64,000 nucleotides of DNA from Diaminobutyricibacter sp. McL0608 (GTDB lineage Bacteria; Actinomycetota; Actinomycetes; Actinomycetales; Microbacteriaceae): the NCBI RefSeq assembly GCF_039613825.1, contig NZ_CP154826.1:1-64000 (forward strand). The letters run 5' to 3'. The notes under the pieces were generated by a model. It was not told where the DNA came from, made no database searches, and saw nothing but the letters and a program-made list of their open reading frames with translations. Below, piece by piece: positions 43,729 through 50,341 of the stretch (within the stretch, counting starts at the first letter, position 1; each line of letters begins with the position of its first letter). A program made the position numbers and the translations under genes.

Positions 43729-45018
43729 ATGAGCGACCTGCGACCCCGCACCAACCGGAGTAGAACCGGCAATGGTGACGCCTCGACGATCGCCCGTCAC
43801 GGCCAACTCAAGCGCCGCAACCCCTTCACCGCGCTCGCGAAGATCCTCGCCGCAGCGCTCGGCGTCGTGCTCGTCAGCGGCGTCTCCGTCGCTGCCATCG
43901 CGGCGTGGGATGTGACCAGCAGCGTGCACAAATCCGTCACCCTCGTCGACGCCAAGGGCAAGGCCATCGTGCCGCAGGTCGGCGCCATCGACGGCGCCTT
44001 CAACGTTCTGCTCGCCGGCAGCGACAGCGGCGACGGCAATGCCGCCTACGGAACGCGCGGCGAGAACCTCAACGACGTGACGATGCTCCTGCACGTCTCG
44101 GCCGACCACAAGAACGCGACCGTCATCAGCTTCCCCCGCGACATGTTCGTCGCCATCCCGTCGTGCCCCGACCCCAAAGGCGGGTCGTTCGACGCGATGA
44201 GCTACCAGAAGATCAACAACACGCTCACCTACGGCGGGCTCGCCTGCACCGTGCTGACCGTGGAGAAGCTCACCGGCCTCAGGATCCCGTATGCGGGCGT
44301 CATCCAGTTCGATGGCGTGATCGAGATGTCGAACGCCGTCGGCGGCGTTCCCGTCTGTGTCGCGGGGGACATCACCGACCCGTACACCGGCCTGAACGTC
44401 AAGGCCGGCCAGAACACCCTGCAGGGCGCCCAGGCGCTCGCCTTCCTGCGCACCCGCCACGGTGTCGGCGACGGCTCCGACCTCGGCCGGATCAGCAACC
44501 AGCAGGTCTTCCTGTCGTCGCTCGTGCGCACCATCAAGAGCGCGGACACCCTGGCCAACCCGGTCAAGGTCTACGCGCTGGCCAAGGCTGCCGCGAGCAA
44601 CATGAGCCTCTCCGAGAGTCTCAACAACCCGACGACGATCGCCTCGATGGCCATCGCCATGAAGGGAATCGACCTGAACAAGGTCGTCTTCGTGCAGTAC
44701 CCGAACCACTACGTCGCCGACGGTGTGGCACCGACCGAAGATGCAGCGACCGCACTCATGACGGCGCTGCAGAACGACCAGCCGGTCGTCGTCACCGGAG
44801 ACACGGGTGTCGGCTCGGTCACCGACCCGAACGCGCCTGCCGCGTCGCAGACCCCGTCGTCGACCACGGCGCCATCCACCGCGCCGTCGAGCGGCGGGTC
44901 GAGCGGCTCATCCGGTGGTTCCTCGGGCAGCGGCTCCGGCTCGGCCGTCGACCTGCCGAGCGACGTGCACGGCCAGACCGCCGGGCAGTACACCTGCTCG
45001 AAGCCGTTCTCCGGCTAG
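43729..45018 (+). CDS. LCP (LytR-CpsA-Psr) family cell-wall glycopolymer ligase
   Basis: Membrane-anchored enzyme of 429 residues that transfers lipid-linked glycopolymers to peptidoglycan. One helix (residues 36-60, ILAAALGVVLVSGVSVAAIA) follows a basic N-terminus. The LCP domain has FNVLLAGSDSGDGN, NDVTMLLHV, the arginine in VISFPRDMFVAIP and the C-terminal motif FLRTRHGVGDGSDLGRISNQ. After the domain a Ser/Gly/Thr-rich tail of about 60 residues ends in QYTCSKPFSG. ATG 43729 follows AAGGGAG. It is the last gene before the repeat and the tRNA-Ser gene. Confidence 0.94.
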   Translation: MSDLRPRTNRSRTGNGDASTIARHGQLKRRNPFTALAKILAAALGVVLVSGVSVAAIAAWDVTSSVHKSVTLVDAKGKAIVPQVGAIDGAFNVLLAGSDSGDGNAAYGTRGENLNDVTMLLHVSADHKNATVISFPRDMFVAIPSCPDPKGGSFDAMSYQKINNTLTYGGLACTVLTVEKLTGLRIPYAGVIQFDGVIEMSNAVGGVPVCVAGDITDPYTGLNVKAGQNTLQGAQALAFLRTRHGVGDGSDLGRISNQQVFLSSLVRTIKSADTLANPVKVYALAKAAASNMSLSESLNNPTTIASMAIAMKGIDLNKVVFVQYPNHYVADGVAPTEDAATALMTALQNDQPVVVTGDTGVGSVTDPNAPAASQTPSSTTAPSTAPSSGGSSGSSGGSSGSGSGSAVDLPSDVHGQTAGQYTCSKPFSG

Positions 45019-45039
45019 CCGCACCCGGGCGGCTCGATG

Positions 45040-45113
45040 GCCGAGAGTCGCCGTTCGCACCGAGAATCGCCGGCCTACGGGGCTGCCTCAGCGCGAACGC
45101 CGACACTCGGCGC
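45040..45113. repeat. Intergenic dispersed repeat, copy D
   Basis: Between the LCP gene and tRNA-Ser. Units: GCCGAGAGTCGCCGTT (45040-45055), CCGAGAATCGCCGG, central CCTACGGGG, then the inverted unit CGCCGACACTCGGCG. Aligns over its full length with copy A, including the CCTACGGGG core. Confidence 0.75.
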
Positions 45114-45296
45114 GCGGGCGTTTCGCGCTGCCGGAATGCGCGAGCGCGTCAGTTCCGGACGAGTGCGTCCGGCGTGCCCGACGGCCTCGACCGGAAGTGT
45201 CGCTTTCGGCGTGACGCTGCGTCAACGGCGCCGGCTCTGACGAAAGTTCGCGAAGTCGTTCGGTAGACTTTCGCGAGCCGGTTTCGCATCGGCGCA

Positions 45297-45381
45297 GGAG
45301 GGCTGTCCGAGCGGCCGATGGAGCCAGTCTTGAAAACTGGTGGGCAGAAATGTCTCGTGGGTTCGAATCCCACGCCCTCCG
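45297..45381 (+). tRNA. tRNA-Ser (anticodon UGA)
   Basis: Class II tRNA of 85 bases. The acceptor arms GGAGGGC and GCCCTCC pair fully. The anticodon stem CCAGT/ACTGG encloses CTTGAAA with anticodon TGA, and there is the expected long variable arm (GGGCAGAAATGTCTCG region). The T-arm reads GTGGGTTCGAATCCCAC. CCA is not encoded. Its 3' end is duplicated at 47187-47208. Confidence 0.97.
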
Positions 45382-45382
45382 C
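45361..45382 (+). repeat. att-like direct repeat, left copy (inside tRNA-Ser 3' end)
   Basis: A 22-base segment, GTTCGAATCC...CCTCCGC, covering the T-loop, T-stem and acceptor 3' strand of the tRNA. An identical copy lies at 47187-47208; partial similarity continues for about 24 bases past both copies (shared AAAAGA...TGAT...GAGGC). This is the classic place for integrase-mediated insertion. Confidence 0.85.
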
Positions 45383-45722
45383 GTTGTAAAAGAATTGATC
45401 AGAGGCTATTTCGAGTGCTCCAGCGCTTGCCATCGATCGGAGTTTGACAACACTTGAGTCGCATCGACTTGACGCGTCGCTCTCTACTCTGACGGACGGG
45501 CGACATGAGTACGGATCAGCGCGGCGAGGCGACTGCCGTCGACGTCCGCGGTCGGTGTACGAGCTTCGGCGGTGTCCGCGAGTCTGTGGAGGATGCGGGC
45601 CGTGTCGCCGCGGGAGCCGTCGAGGCCGGGTTCGTCGATGCGCGCCGAATCAACACTGGAGACGACAGACGGATGAGTCCGTGATTTCCACGCAGGCGGG
45701 GTGACCTCCGGAACTCTCGCCT
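45383..45722. other. Non-coding or degraded stretch inside the island remnant
   Basis: A 340-base stretch with no convincing gene. On the minus strand a frame with protein-like composition (IDEPGLDGSRGDTARILHRL and following) runs to a stop at 45484, but it has no start codon with a ribosome-binding site and is entered only from within the polymerase gene in another frame. It may be the decayed end of a lost gene. Confidence 0.4.
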
Positions 45723-46967
45723 TCAGTCTTTTGGTCGCGACGGCCAGTCTCGCCCGGCCCACGGGTCGTACTCCGCGATCAGCTGGCCCTGTTCGGGCCG
45801 GTCGGTCTCGGGCACGTGCTGCAGGTTGACCCGCACGCGATACCACTGCGAACTCGAGCCGCGCATCCCGTCGACGAGTTCATCGGCCGGATGGAGCCGG
45901 GCTGCGGCGACCGGATGCGCGGCCTTCCAGTGTTCGAGAGCCTCGAGCGCCTCGGGTTTCGTCTTGGTGCGCGCGACTTCGATGAGAGGCATCTGCGAGA
46001 TGCGACGACCCGCGCCATCCCCAGCACGGGGCGGCTTCTCGGCCGGACCGAGCTTTTCGGCGAGGGCGAGGAGCGCGTCGAGCGAGCCCGCGGCGTCGTC
46101 GATCCGTTCGTGCGGGTCCCCACGTTCGGAGAACCGGCGAAGAACGGTCGGAACGGTGAACTCCTCTGCGCGACACGACCGCACTTCGCTCCACTCGAGC
46201 GGTGTCGAGACGCGAGCGTCAGGCAGTGGCCGGATCGAGTACGCCGACGCCACCGTACGGTCCTTCGCGTTCTGGTTGAAGTCGACGAAGACACTCTCGC
46301 CGCGCTCCTCCTTCCACCAACGCGCCGTCGCCAGCCCGGGGGCACGGCCCTCGACCTCCCTGGCCAGCGTCTCGGCTGCGAGCCGAACCTCGCTGAACGC
46401 CCACTGAGGTGCGATGCGGACCAGGATGTGAAGCCCCCGAGAACCACTCGTCTTAGGCCAGCCGACGAGGCCGTGGTCTTCGAGCACCTCCCGGGCTACG
46501 AAGGAGACGTCCACGATCCGGGACCAGTCCACGCCAGGCATCGGGTCGAGGTCGACGCGGAGTTCGTCGGGGTGGTCGAGGTCTTCGGCCCGGACGGCGT
46601 GCGGGTTGAGGTCCAGGCATCCCAGGTTCGACACCCAGGCGAGCCCGGCGGCATTTCGTATGACCGCCTCCTCAGCGGACGTCCCGCTTGCGTAGTGCAA
46701 CGTCGCGGTGTCGATGTAGTCCGGATGGGCGTCCGGAACGCGTTTTTGGAAGAACGGCTCCTGCGACAGCCCTTTGACGAAGCGCTTGAGCACCATCGGG
46801 CGCCCGCCCGCGCCCCGCAGAGCACCATCGGCGACGGTGAGGTAGTAGCGGGCGAGGTCGAGCTTGGTCAGCCCGGGGCCCGGAAACACGACCTTGTCCG
46901 GACTTGAGATGCGCACCCGGTGCCCGTCGGCCTCGAGGAAAGTTTCCGACTTCGATGAGGGGCTCAT
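45723..46967 (-). CDS. LigD-type DNA polymerase/primase domain protein (NHEJ)
   Basis: Stand-alone archaeo-eukaryotic primase-like polymerase, 414 residues, of the family that fills gaps during Ku/LigD non-homologous end joining. Features are ISSPDKVVFPGPGLTKLDLA, RPMVLKRFVKGLSQEPFFQK, the metal-binding ELRVDLDPMPGVDW (two aspartates), KTSGSRGLHILVRI and the third aspartate in SVFVDFNQNAKDRT. The C-terminal 90 residues (WYRVRVNLQHVPETDRPEQG, DPWAGRDWP) are an extension common in actinobacterial homologs. No ligase, phosphoesterase or Ku gene is beside it. ATG 46967. It is the only clear gene between the att-like repeats, so it was probably brought in with the element. Confidence 0.9.
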   Translation of the reverse strand: MSPSSKSETFLEADGHRVRISSPDKVVFPGPGLTKLDLARYYLTVADGALRGAGGRPMVLKRFVKGLSQEPFFQKRVPDAHPDYIDTATLHYASGTSAEEAVIRNAAGLAWVSNLGCLDLNPHAVRAEDLDHPDELRVDLDPMPGVDWSRIVDVSFVAREVLEDHGLVGWPKTSGSRGLHILVRIAPQWAFSEVRLAAETLAREVEGRAPGLATARWWKEERGESVFVDFNQNAKDRTVASAYSIRPLPDARVSTPLEWSEVRSCRAEEFTVPTVLRRFSERGDPHERIDDAAGSLDALLALAEKLGPAEKPPRAGDGAGRRISQMPLIEVARTKTKPEALEALEHWKAAHPVAAARLHPADELVDGMRGSSSQWYRVRVNLQHVPETDRPEQGQLIAEYDPWAGRDWPSRPKD

Positions 46968-47186
46968 AGTCTGACGCTAGTCGCGGCCGGCCCCCTCCAG
47001 CCAGAGCCTTGCTTCCCTGCCGCAGCTGCCCACCACCGCAGGCAGAACGTGTTGCGCGTCGTGGACGCACATCATTGACGCTGACCCTTCAGTCTCTGGA
47101 CCGAAGCGGGCGTCGCGGAAGGCGAAGGGCCGCACGAACATCCGTGACAACGTTCTGACGACACTTCGGCCAAATCGGAGAACGTC
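46968..47186. other. Intergenic stretch before the right att-like repeat
   Basis: No gene is seen in these 219 bases. The stretch probably holds the promoter of the polymerase gene (near its left end) and the right-hand edge of the element. Together with the following 180 bases up to the glycoside hydrolase stop it is a 400-base gene-free gap. Confidence 0.5.
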
Positions 47187-47208
47187 GTTCGAATCCCACG
47201 CCCTCCGC
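47187..47208 (+). repeat. att-like direct repeat, right copy (tRNA-Ser 3' end fragment)
   Basis: Exact copy of the 22-base tRNA-Ser 3' segment at 45361-45382. There is no acceptor 5' strand, D-arm or anticodon arm upstream, so it is not a second tRNA gene but an attachment-site duplicate. Confidence 0.85.
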
Positions 47209-47315
47209 AATGCAAAAGACCTGATACGAGGCGGTCGACCAATGGGAGTTAGGAAGCCGACCGTGAGGGGGTTGAGCGGATGAGTTCCGGTGGCGCTCTC
47301 GAACCTCTGGTGGAA

Positions 47316-47358
47316 GGGTCTCGCCTCGTCGTCCCGGCAGGCAGGCGAGGCGAGACCC
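47316..47358 (-). terminator. Terminator hairpin of the secreted glycoside hydrolase gene
   Basis: Perfect 13-base arms (GGGTCTCGCCTCG at 47316-47328, complement at 47346-47358) ten bases past the stop codon at 47368. The T-run is short (TT), so termination may be partial or Rho-independent with a weak tail. Confidence 0.75.
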
Positions 47359-47367
47359 CTTGATTCA

Positions 47368-50070
47368 CTAGTTCTGGCCGAGACCGATCTGGGACTCGAC
47401 CGTCACGGGCGCTCCGGCAACAAACTTCGCGAGCGTGACCGTGTTGATGTTCGGGGCGTACGCGGTGGCGTTGCCCAGGACGAGCGTTCCCGTGTCCGTG
47501 GACAAGTTCAGCGGGATGGTCTTGTCCCAGTAGCTATTCCACGAGTAGTTGTGTCGGAATGCTGCCCGTATGGTCGCGCCACCGGTTTCCGCGATGTCCA
47601 GGAATCGGCTGATCACCTGTGGGTTGTAGTTGATCGCGGCGGACTTGTCGGCGTTCGCCGCGGATACGACCAGCTGGTAGTCCCCTGCGTCGAAGCCTGC
47701 AGGGCGCGGGATGCTCAGCGTGTTGTTTGCACCGTTTCCGATGTAGCCCACGTCATGCACCACGCCGCTCGAGTCTGGTGTGCCGTTGGAGTTCGCGGGG
47801 TCAGTTTGAACAATGGCAGCGCCGGACCTGGCGAGGTCCTTCGCTTGGCTGTGGAACACGAGTCTCGGGTCGGTGTCAGCGGACTTCTCCTCCGCGCCGC
47901 GCACGGTTGAGATGTCTCCGACGAGCGCGGTGCCGATGGTCGCGTGGATGACGATCTCGTTGACTCCCTGCGGAAGGTACAACCGCACGGTCGACTTCCA
48001 CGTGCCCGGTCCGGTCGTCGCTGGAAGCGCGACCTCCTCGCCGTTCACATTCAGGTCGACGCCCGCCCCTGTGCCGGTCGTGGCCAGATTGGTAGTGACG
48101 TCGTAGTAGCCGGTTTCCGCGGTCGTTGCGAAGAACGTCGCGGAGCCGTTGCCGGATACGGACGCGTAGCCCCGAGCGGCCGGGCTACTCCAGGCGAGAG
48201 TGGCACCTCCGGCGAGCCGCGCGTCGGCCGCCGGATATGTCGCCTGCTCGCCCGCCGTCACGTCGTGAAGGTCAAAGCGGTCGAGGGTGATGTCGGCTCC
48301 GGGGAGCACGGTCTTTCCATCCTTGCTTGCGCGAAGGGACAGTGTGTGGCTACCCGCTGTCAGGTGGATGGTTGCGTCTGTAGTCCCGCGGTACGTCCAT
48401 CCCAGGTCAGCCGAGTAGCTCACCAGCTGGCTGAACGCCCCGTCGAGGAAGAGGGCGTGCTTGCCGGGGGATTGGTTGGCTCCGGCAAGGATGGTCAGAC
48501 GGTAGTCACCGGTCTGGGGCGCGTTCACCGTCCACGTCGCGGCGGAGTCGGCCTTGTTGAACGAGCCGACGTCTTCGCCGTTCGATGCCATGAACGACCA
48601 CTCGCGCGACGGGTCCTGCTGGTAGACGGTGGCGTCCGTGAGGGAGGCGTTCTCGGCCTCGGTCGTGTTCACGAGATCGGTGGCAACGGGCTGTGCGTTC
48701 GTGAGTGCTGGCGTGATCTCCACCTGATAGGCGGAGTAGCGGCTGTCTTTCGGCACGGTCACCTGGAGGGTGCCATTGGTGACATGGGCGTCCGTGGACA
48801 GGACGATAGGCGGTTGCAGGGAGGCGCCTTCCGCACCGTTGACCCGGTCGGCTCGCACCTGTACATGCACGTGGGTCCCGAACACGGAGGGGTTGATACC
48901 GTTCACGTCGACTGAGACATCGTTGCTGCCGCCACCGAGAAGAACAGTCGCCTTCTTCTGCGCAGGGTCGATCGCGGCGAGGCCTTGCAAAGAATCGGGC
49001 ACGTTGAGTTGGGGAGGAGTCACAGCTGCCGTGGTCGATCCGGCGAGGTCGCCATACCACTTGAACATCCACCAGCCACCATTGGCGCCGTTGTTCCGCG
49101 AGGAGTTGTCGGAGATGTTGCCGGCGTAGTTCCAGTAGGCGGTCTGCGCATCGACTTTGCTGTCCTCGAACATCGAGATCCACTGGATCAGCTGGCCGGG
49201 GACGCCCATGTCACGCAGCATCCCGAACTCGGTGATGTCGACGGGCATCAGGGGCAGACCGAGGGTCTTGAGGATCTGCTTGTAGTCGGCGTAGTGCCCA
49301 CGGAACGTTGCGAGGTTGTTGGTGCCGAGCTCGTGCCAGATGAACACATCCGGCAGTTCGTTGTCTGATTTCGCATAAGTGAGGAAGTCTGTGCTGCGAT
49401 CGGTGTGCCAGGTGGAGTCGCCGGGGCCACCGACGCGGGCGTGGCCGAGTCCATGCTCCGTGTATACCTGCTGGATCGTGTCGTACGCCGCCGACCAGTC
49501 GGCGAGGAACTGGTCCTTTTGCGTCGACCAGCTCGGGTACCAGTTGCCACCATCGGGCTCGTTGAAGGGAATGAACACGTACTTCTGCGGATCCTGCGAC
49601 TTCGTCGCGATCTGTTCGACCGTGTTCCTGAGGATCGGGAGGTAGTCCCACACGCCGTCGTTGTTGGCGTCGCCGGGCCGTTTGCCGCTGTTGTATGGCC
49701 AGTCCGGGTACATGTCCTGGACGTAGACATAGAGATCCTGGCCGCCGCCGGCAAAGAAGGACTTTTCGACACTGAGAGCATCGCCGTTCGGATGCTGGGC
49801 GCCCTGGGGCGGTTTCTGTGAGGTATTCGTGATGTGAGCGCCGTCCAGCACCGCCTGCGACGGCACACCGTCGTCGCCGAGTCCGTAGAGCGTTCCCGTC
49901 GATCCGCCACGGAAAGCGCCGGTGGTGTGCGACAGGTCAACCTGCAGGTGGTCGACGTTGGCGGCCGCGGCCGGGCCGGCGAGACCGCCCACTGCCAGGA
50001 CGATCGCCGTTGCAGCCCCGGCCATCGAGGCGACGCGACGAGTCGCGGCTCTGTTTCGGTTCGAATTCAA
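47368..50070 (-). CDS. Secreted glycoside hydrolase, clan GH-A-like, with C-terminal carbohydrate-binding domains
   Basis: Exported protein of 900 residues starting at TTG 50070 behind AAGGAG. The signal peptide has a basic start (RNRAATRR), a hydrophobic core and a probable AAAA-N cleavage site near residue 37. The catalytic part (about 40-400) looks like a TIM barrel: YVFIPFNEPDGGNWY gives an NEP acid/base (Glu171) and MPVDITEFGMLRD a nucleophile (Glu281). I cannot assign the family; GH39 or GH5-like relatives are possible. From about residue 495 a CBM6/35-like module begins (TTEAENASLTDATV), followed by more beta-sandwich modules. It is divergent from the GH36 operon and shares its four-site operator region, so it is probably induced with it. 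Confidence 0.78.
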   Translation of the reverse strand: MNSNRNRAATRRVASMAGAATAIVLAVGGLAGPAAAANVDHLQVDLSHTTGAFRGGSTGTLYGLGDDGVPSQAVLDGAHITNTSQKPPQGAQHPNGDALSVEKSFFAGGGQDLYVYVQDMYPDWPYNSGKRPGDANNDGVWDYLPILRNTVEQIATKSQDPQKYVFIPFNEPDGGNWYPSWSTQKDQFLADWSAAYDTIQQVYTEHGLGHARVGGPGDSTWHTDRSTDFLTYAKSDNELPDVFIWHELGTNNLATFRGHYADYKQILKTLGLPLMPVDITEFGMLRDMGVPGQLIQWISMFEDSKVDAQTAYWNYAGNISDNSSRNNGANGGWWMFKWYGDLAGSTTAAVTPPQLNVPDSLQGLAAIDPAQKKATVLLGGGSNDVSVDVNGINPSVFGTHVHVQVRADRVNGAEGASLQPPIVLSTDAHVTNGTLQVTVPKDSRYSAYQVEITPALTNAQPVATDLVNTTEAENASLTDATVYQQDPSREWSFMASNGEDVGSFNKADSAATWTVNAPQTGDYRLTILAGANQSPGKHALFLDGAFSQLVSYSADLGWTYRGTTDATIHLTAGSHTLSLRASKDGKTVLPGADITLDRFDLHDVTAGEQATYPAADARLAGGATLAWSSPAARGYASVSGNGSATFFATTAETGYYDVTTNLATTGTGAGVDLNVNGEEVALPATTGPGTWKSTVRLYLPQGVNEIVIHATIGTALVGDISTVRGAEEKSADTDPRLVFHSQAKDLARSGAAIVQTDPANSNGTPDSSGVVHDVGYIGNGANNTLSIPRPAGFDAGDYQLVVSAANADKSAAINYNPQVISRFLDIAETGGATIRAAFRHNYSWNSYWDKTIPLNLSTDTGTLVLGNATAYAPNINTVTLAKFVAGAPVTVESQIGLGQN

Positions 50071-50106
50071 GCGAATACTCCTTTGTACGAGATGAAACGT
50101 AATGCG

Positions 50107-50135
50107 TGAAAGCGTTACCATGATAACGGTTTCGT
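50107..50135. promoter_or_regulatory. Paired LacI-type operator sites between the secreted hydrolase and GH36
   Basis: TGAAAGCGTTACCA (50107-50120) is directly followed by its inverted relative, which reads TGATAACGGTTTCG (50121-50134) on the plus strand. Together they form an imperfect 28-base palindrome about 40 bases upstream of the hydrolase start. Confidence 0.65.
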
Positions 50136-50244
50136 GGTTGGGGGCAAGAAAGAGTTTGGCTGCACCAGTCATGCTCGATGAGGTGCCGTTTTTCCCCGTA
50201 AATGCTGGTAAGTAGCCACCGGTGGCAGCCGATTTCTCGAAATT

Positions 50245-50258
50245 TGATACCGTTTTCA
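50245..50258 (-). promoter_or_regulatory. LacI-type operator site, TGAAAACGGTATCA on the minus strand
   Basis: Same TGAAAnCGnTAyCA pattern as the pair at 50107-50135, in the region just upstream of the GH36 gene. Confidence 0.6.
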
Positions 50259-50279
50259 AACTGGGTTTGCAATCAAGCG

Positions 50280-50293
50280 TGAAATCGCTATCA
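50280..50293 (+). promoter_or_regulatory. LacI-type operator site, TGAAATCGCTATCA
   Basis: Fourth member of the set, 49 bases before the GH36 ATG. Sites three and four face each other, mirroring the pair on the hydrolase side. Confidence 0.6.
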
Positions 50294-50341
50294 TTTACTT
50301 TGCCGGCTACGGCACCTATGGTCCGCAAAGAAGAGGAAACG

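Larger units (their letters stand above)
45361..47208. mobile_element. Putative tRNA-Ser-integrated island remnant (1.8 kb) with LigD-type polymerase
   Basis: The segment between the two 22-base att-like repeats is 1,826 bases per unit and holds one clear gene, the LigD-type polymerase on the minus strand. The intact tRNA gene is on the left, as expected when an element inserts into a tRNA 3' end and restores it. No integrase or excisionase gene is visible here, so it would be a decayed or internally deleted element, or the left module of a larger nested island that continues to the right. Confidence 0.6.

Noticed and set aside
40500-43772. A 1,090-codon open frame on the minus strand
   Set aside because: Only the left third (lipid kinase, from 41510) shows protein-family features. 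The rest lies antisense to serS and the HAD gene and is open because of high GC codon bias.
45444-45846. Small genes inside the island remnant (plus frame 45444-45704, minus frame 45484-45846)
   Set aside because: No ribosome-binding sites, no family likeness, and the minus frame overlaps the polymerase gene out of phase. Described as degraded sequence instead.
47187-47208. A second tRNA-Ser gene
   Set aside because: Only the T-arm and acceptor 3' strand are present; D-arm, anticodon arm and acceptor 5' strand are missing, so it is an attachment-site copy.
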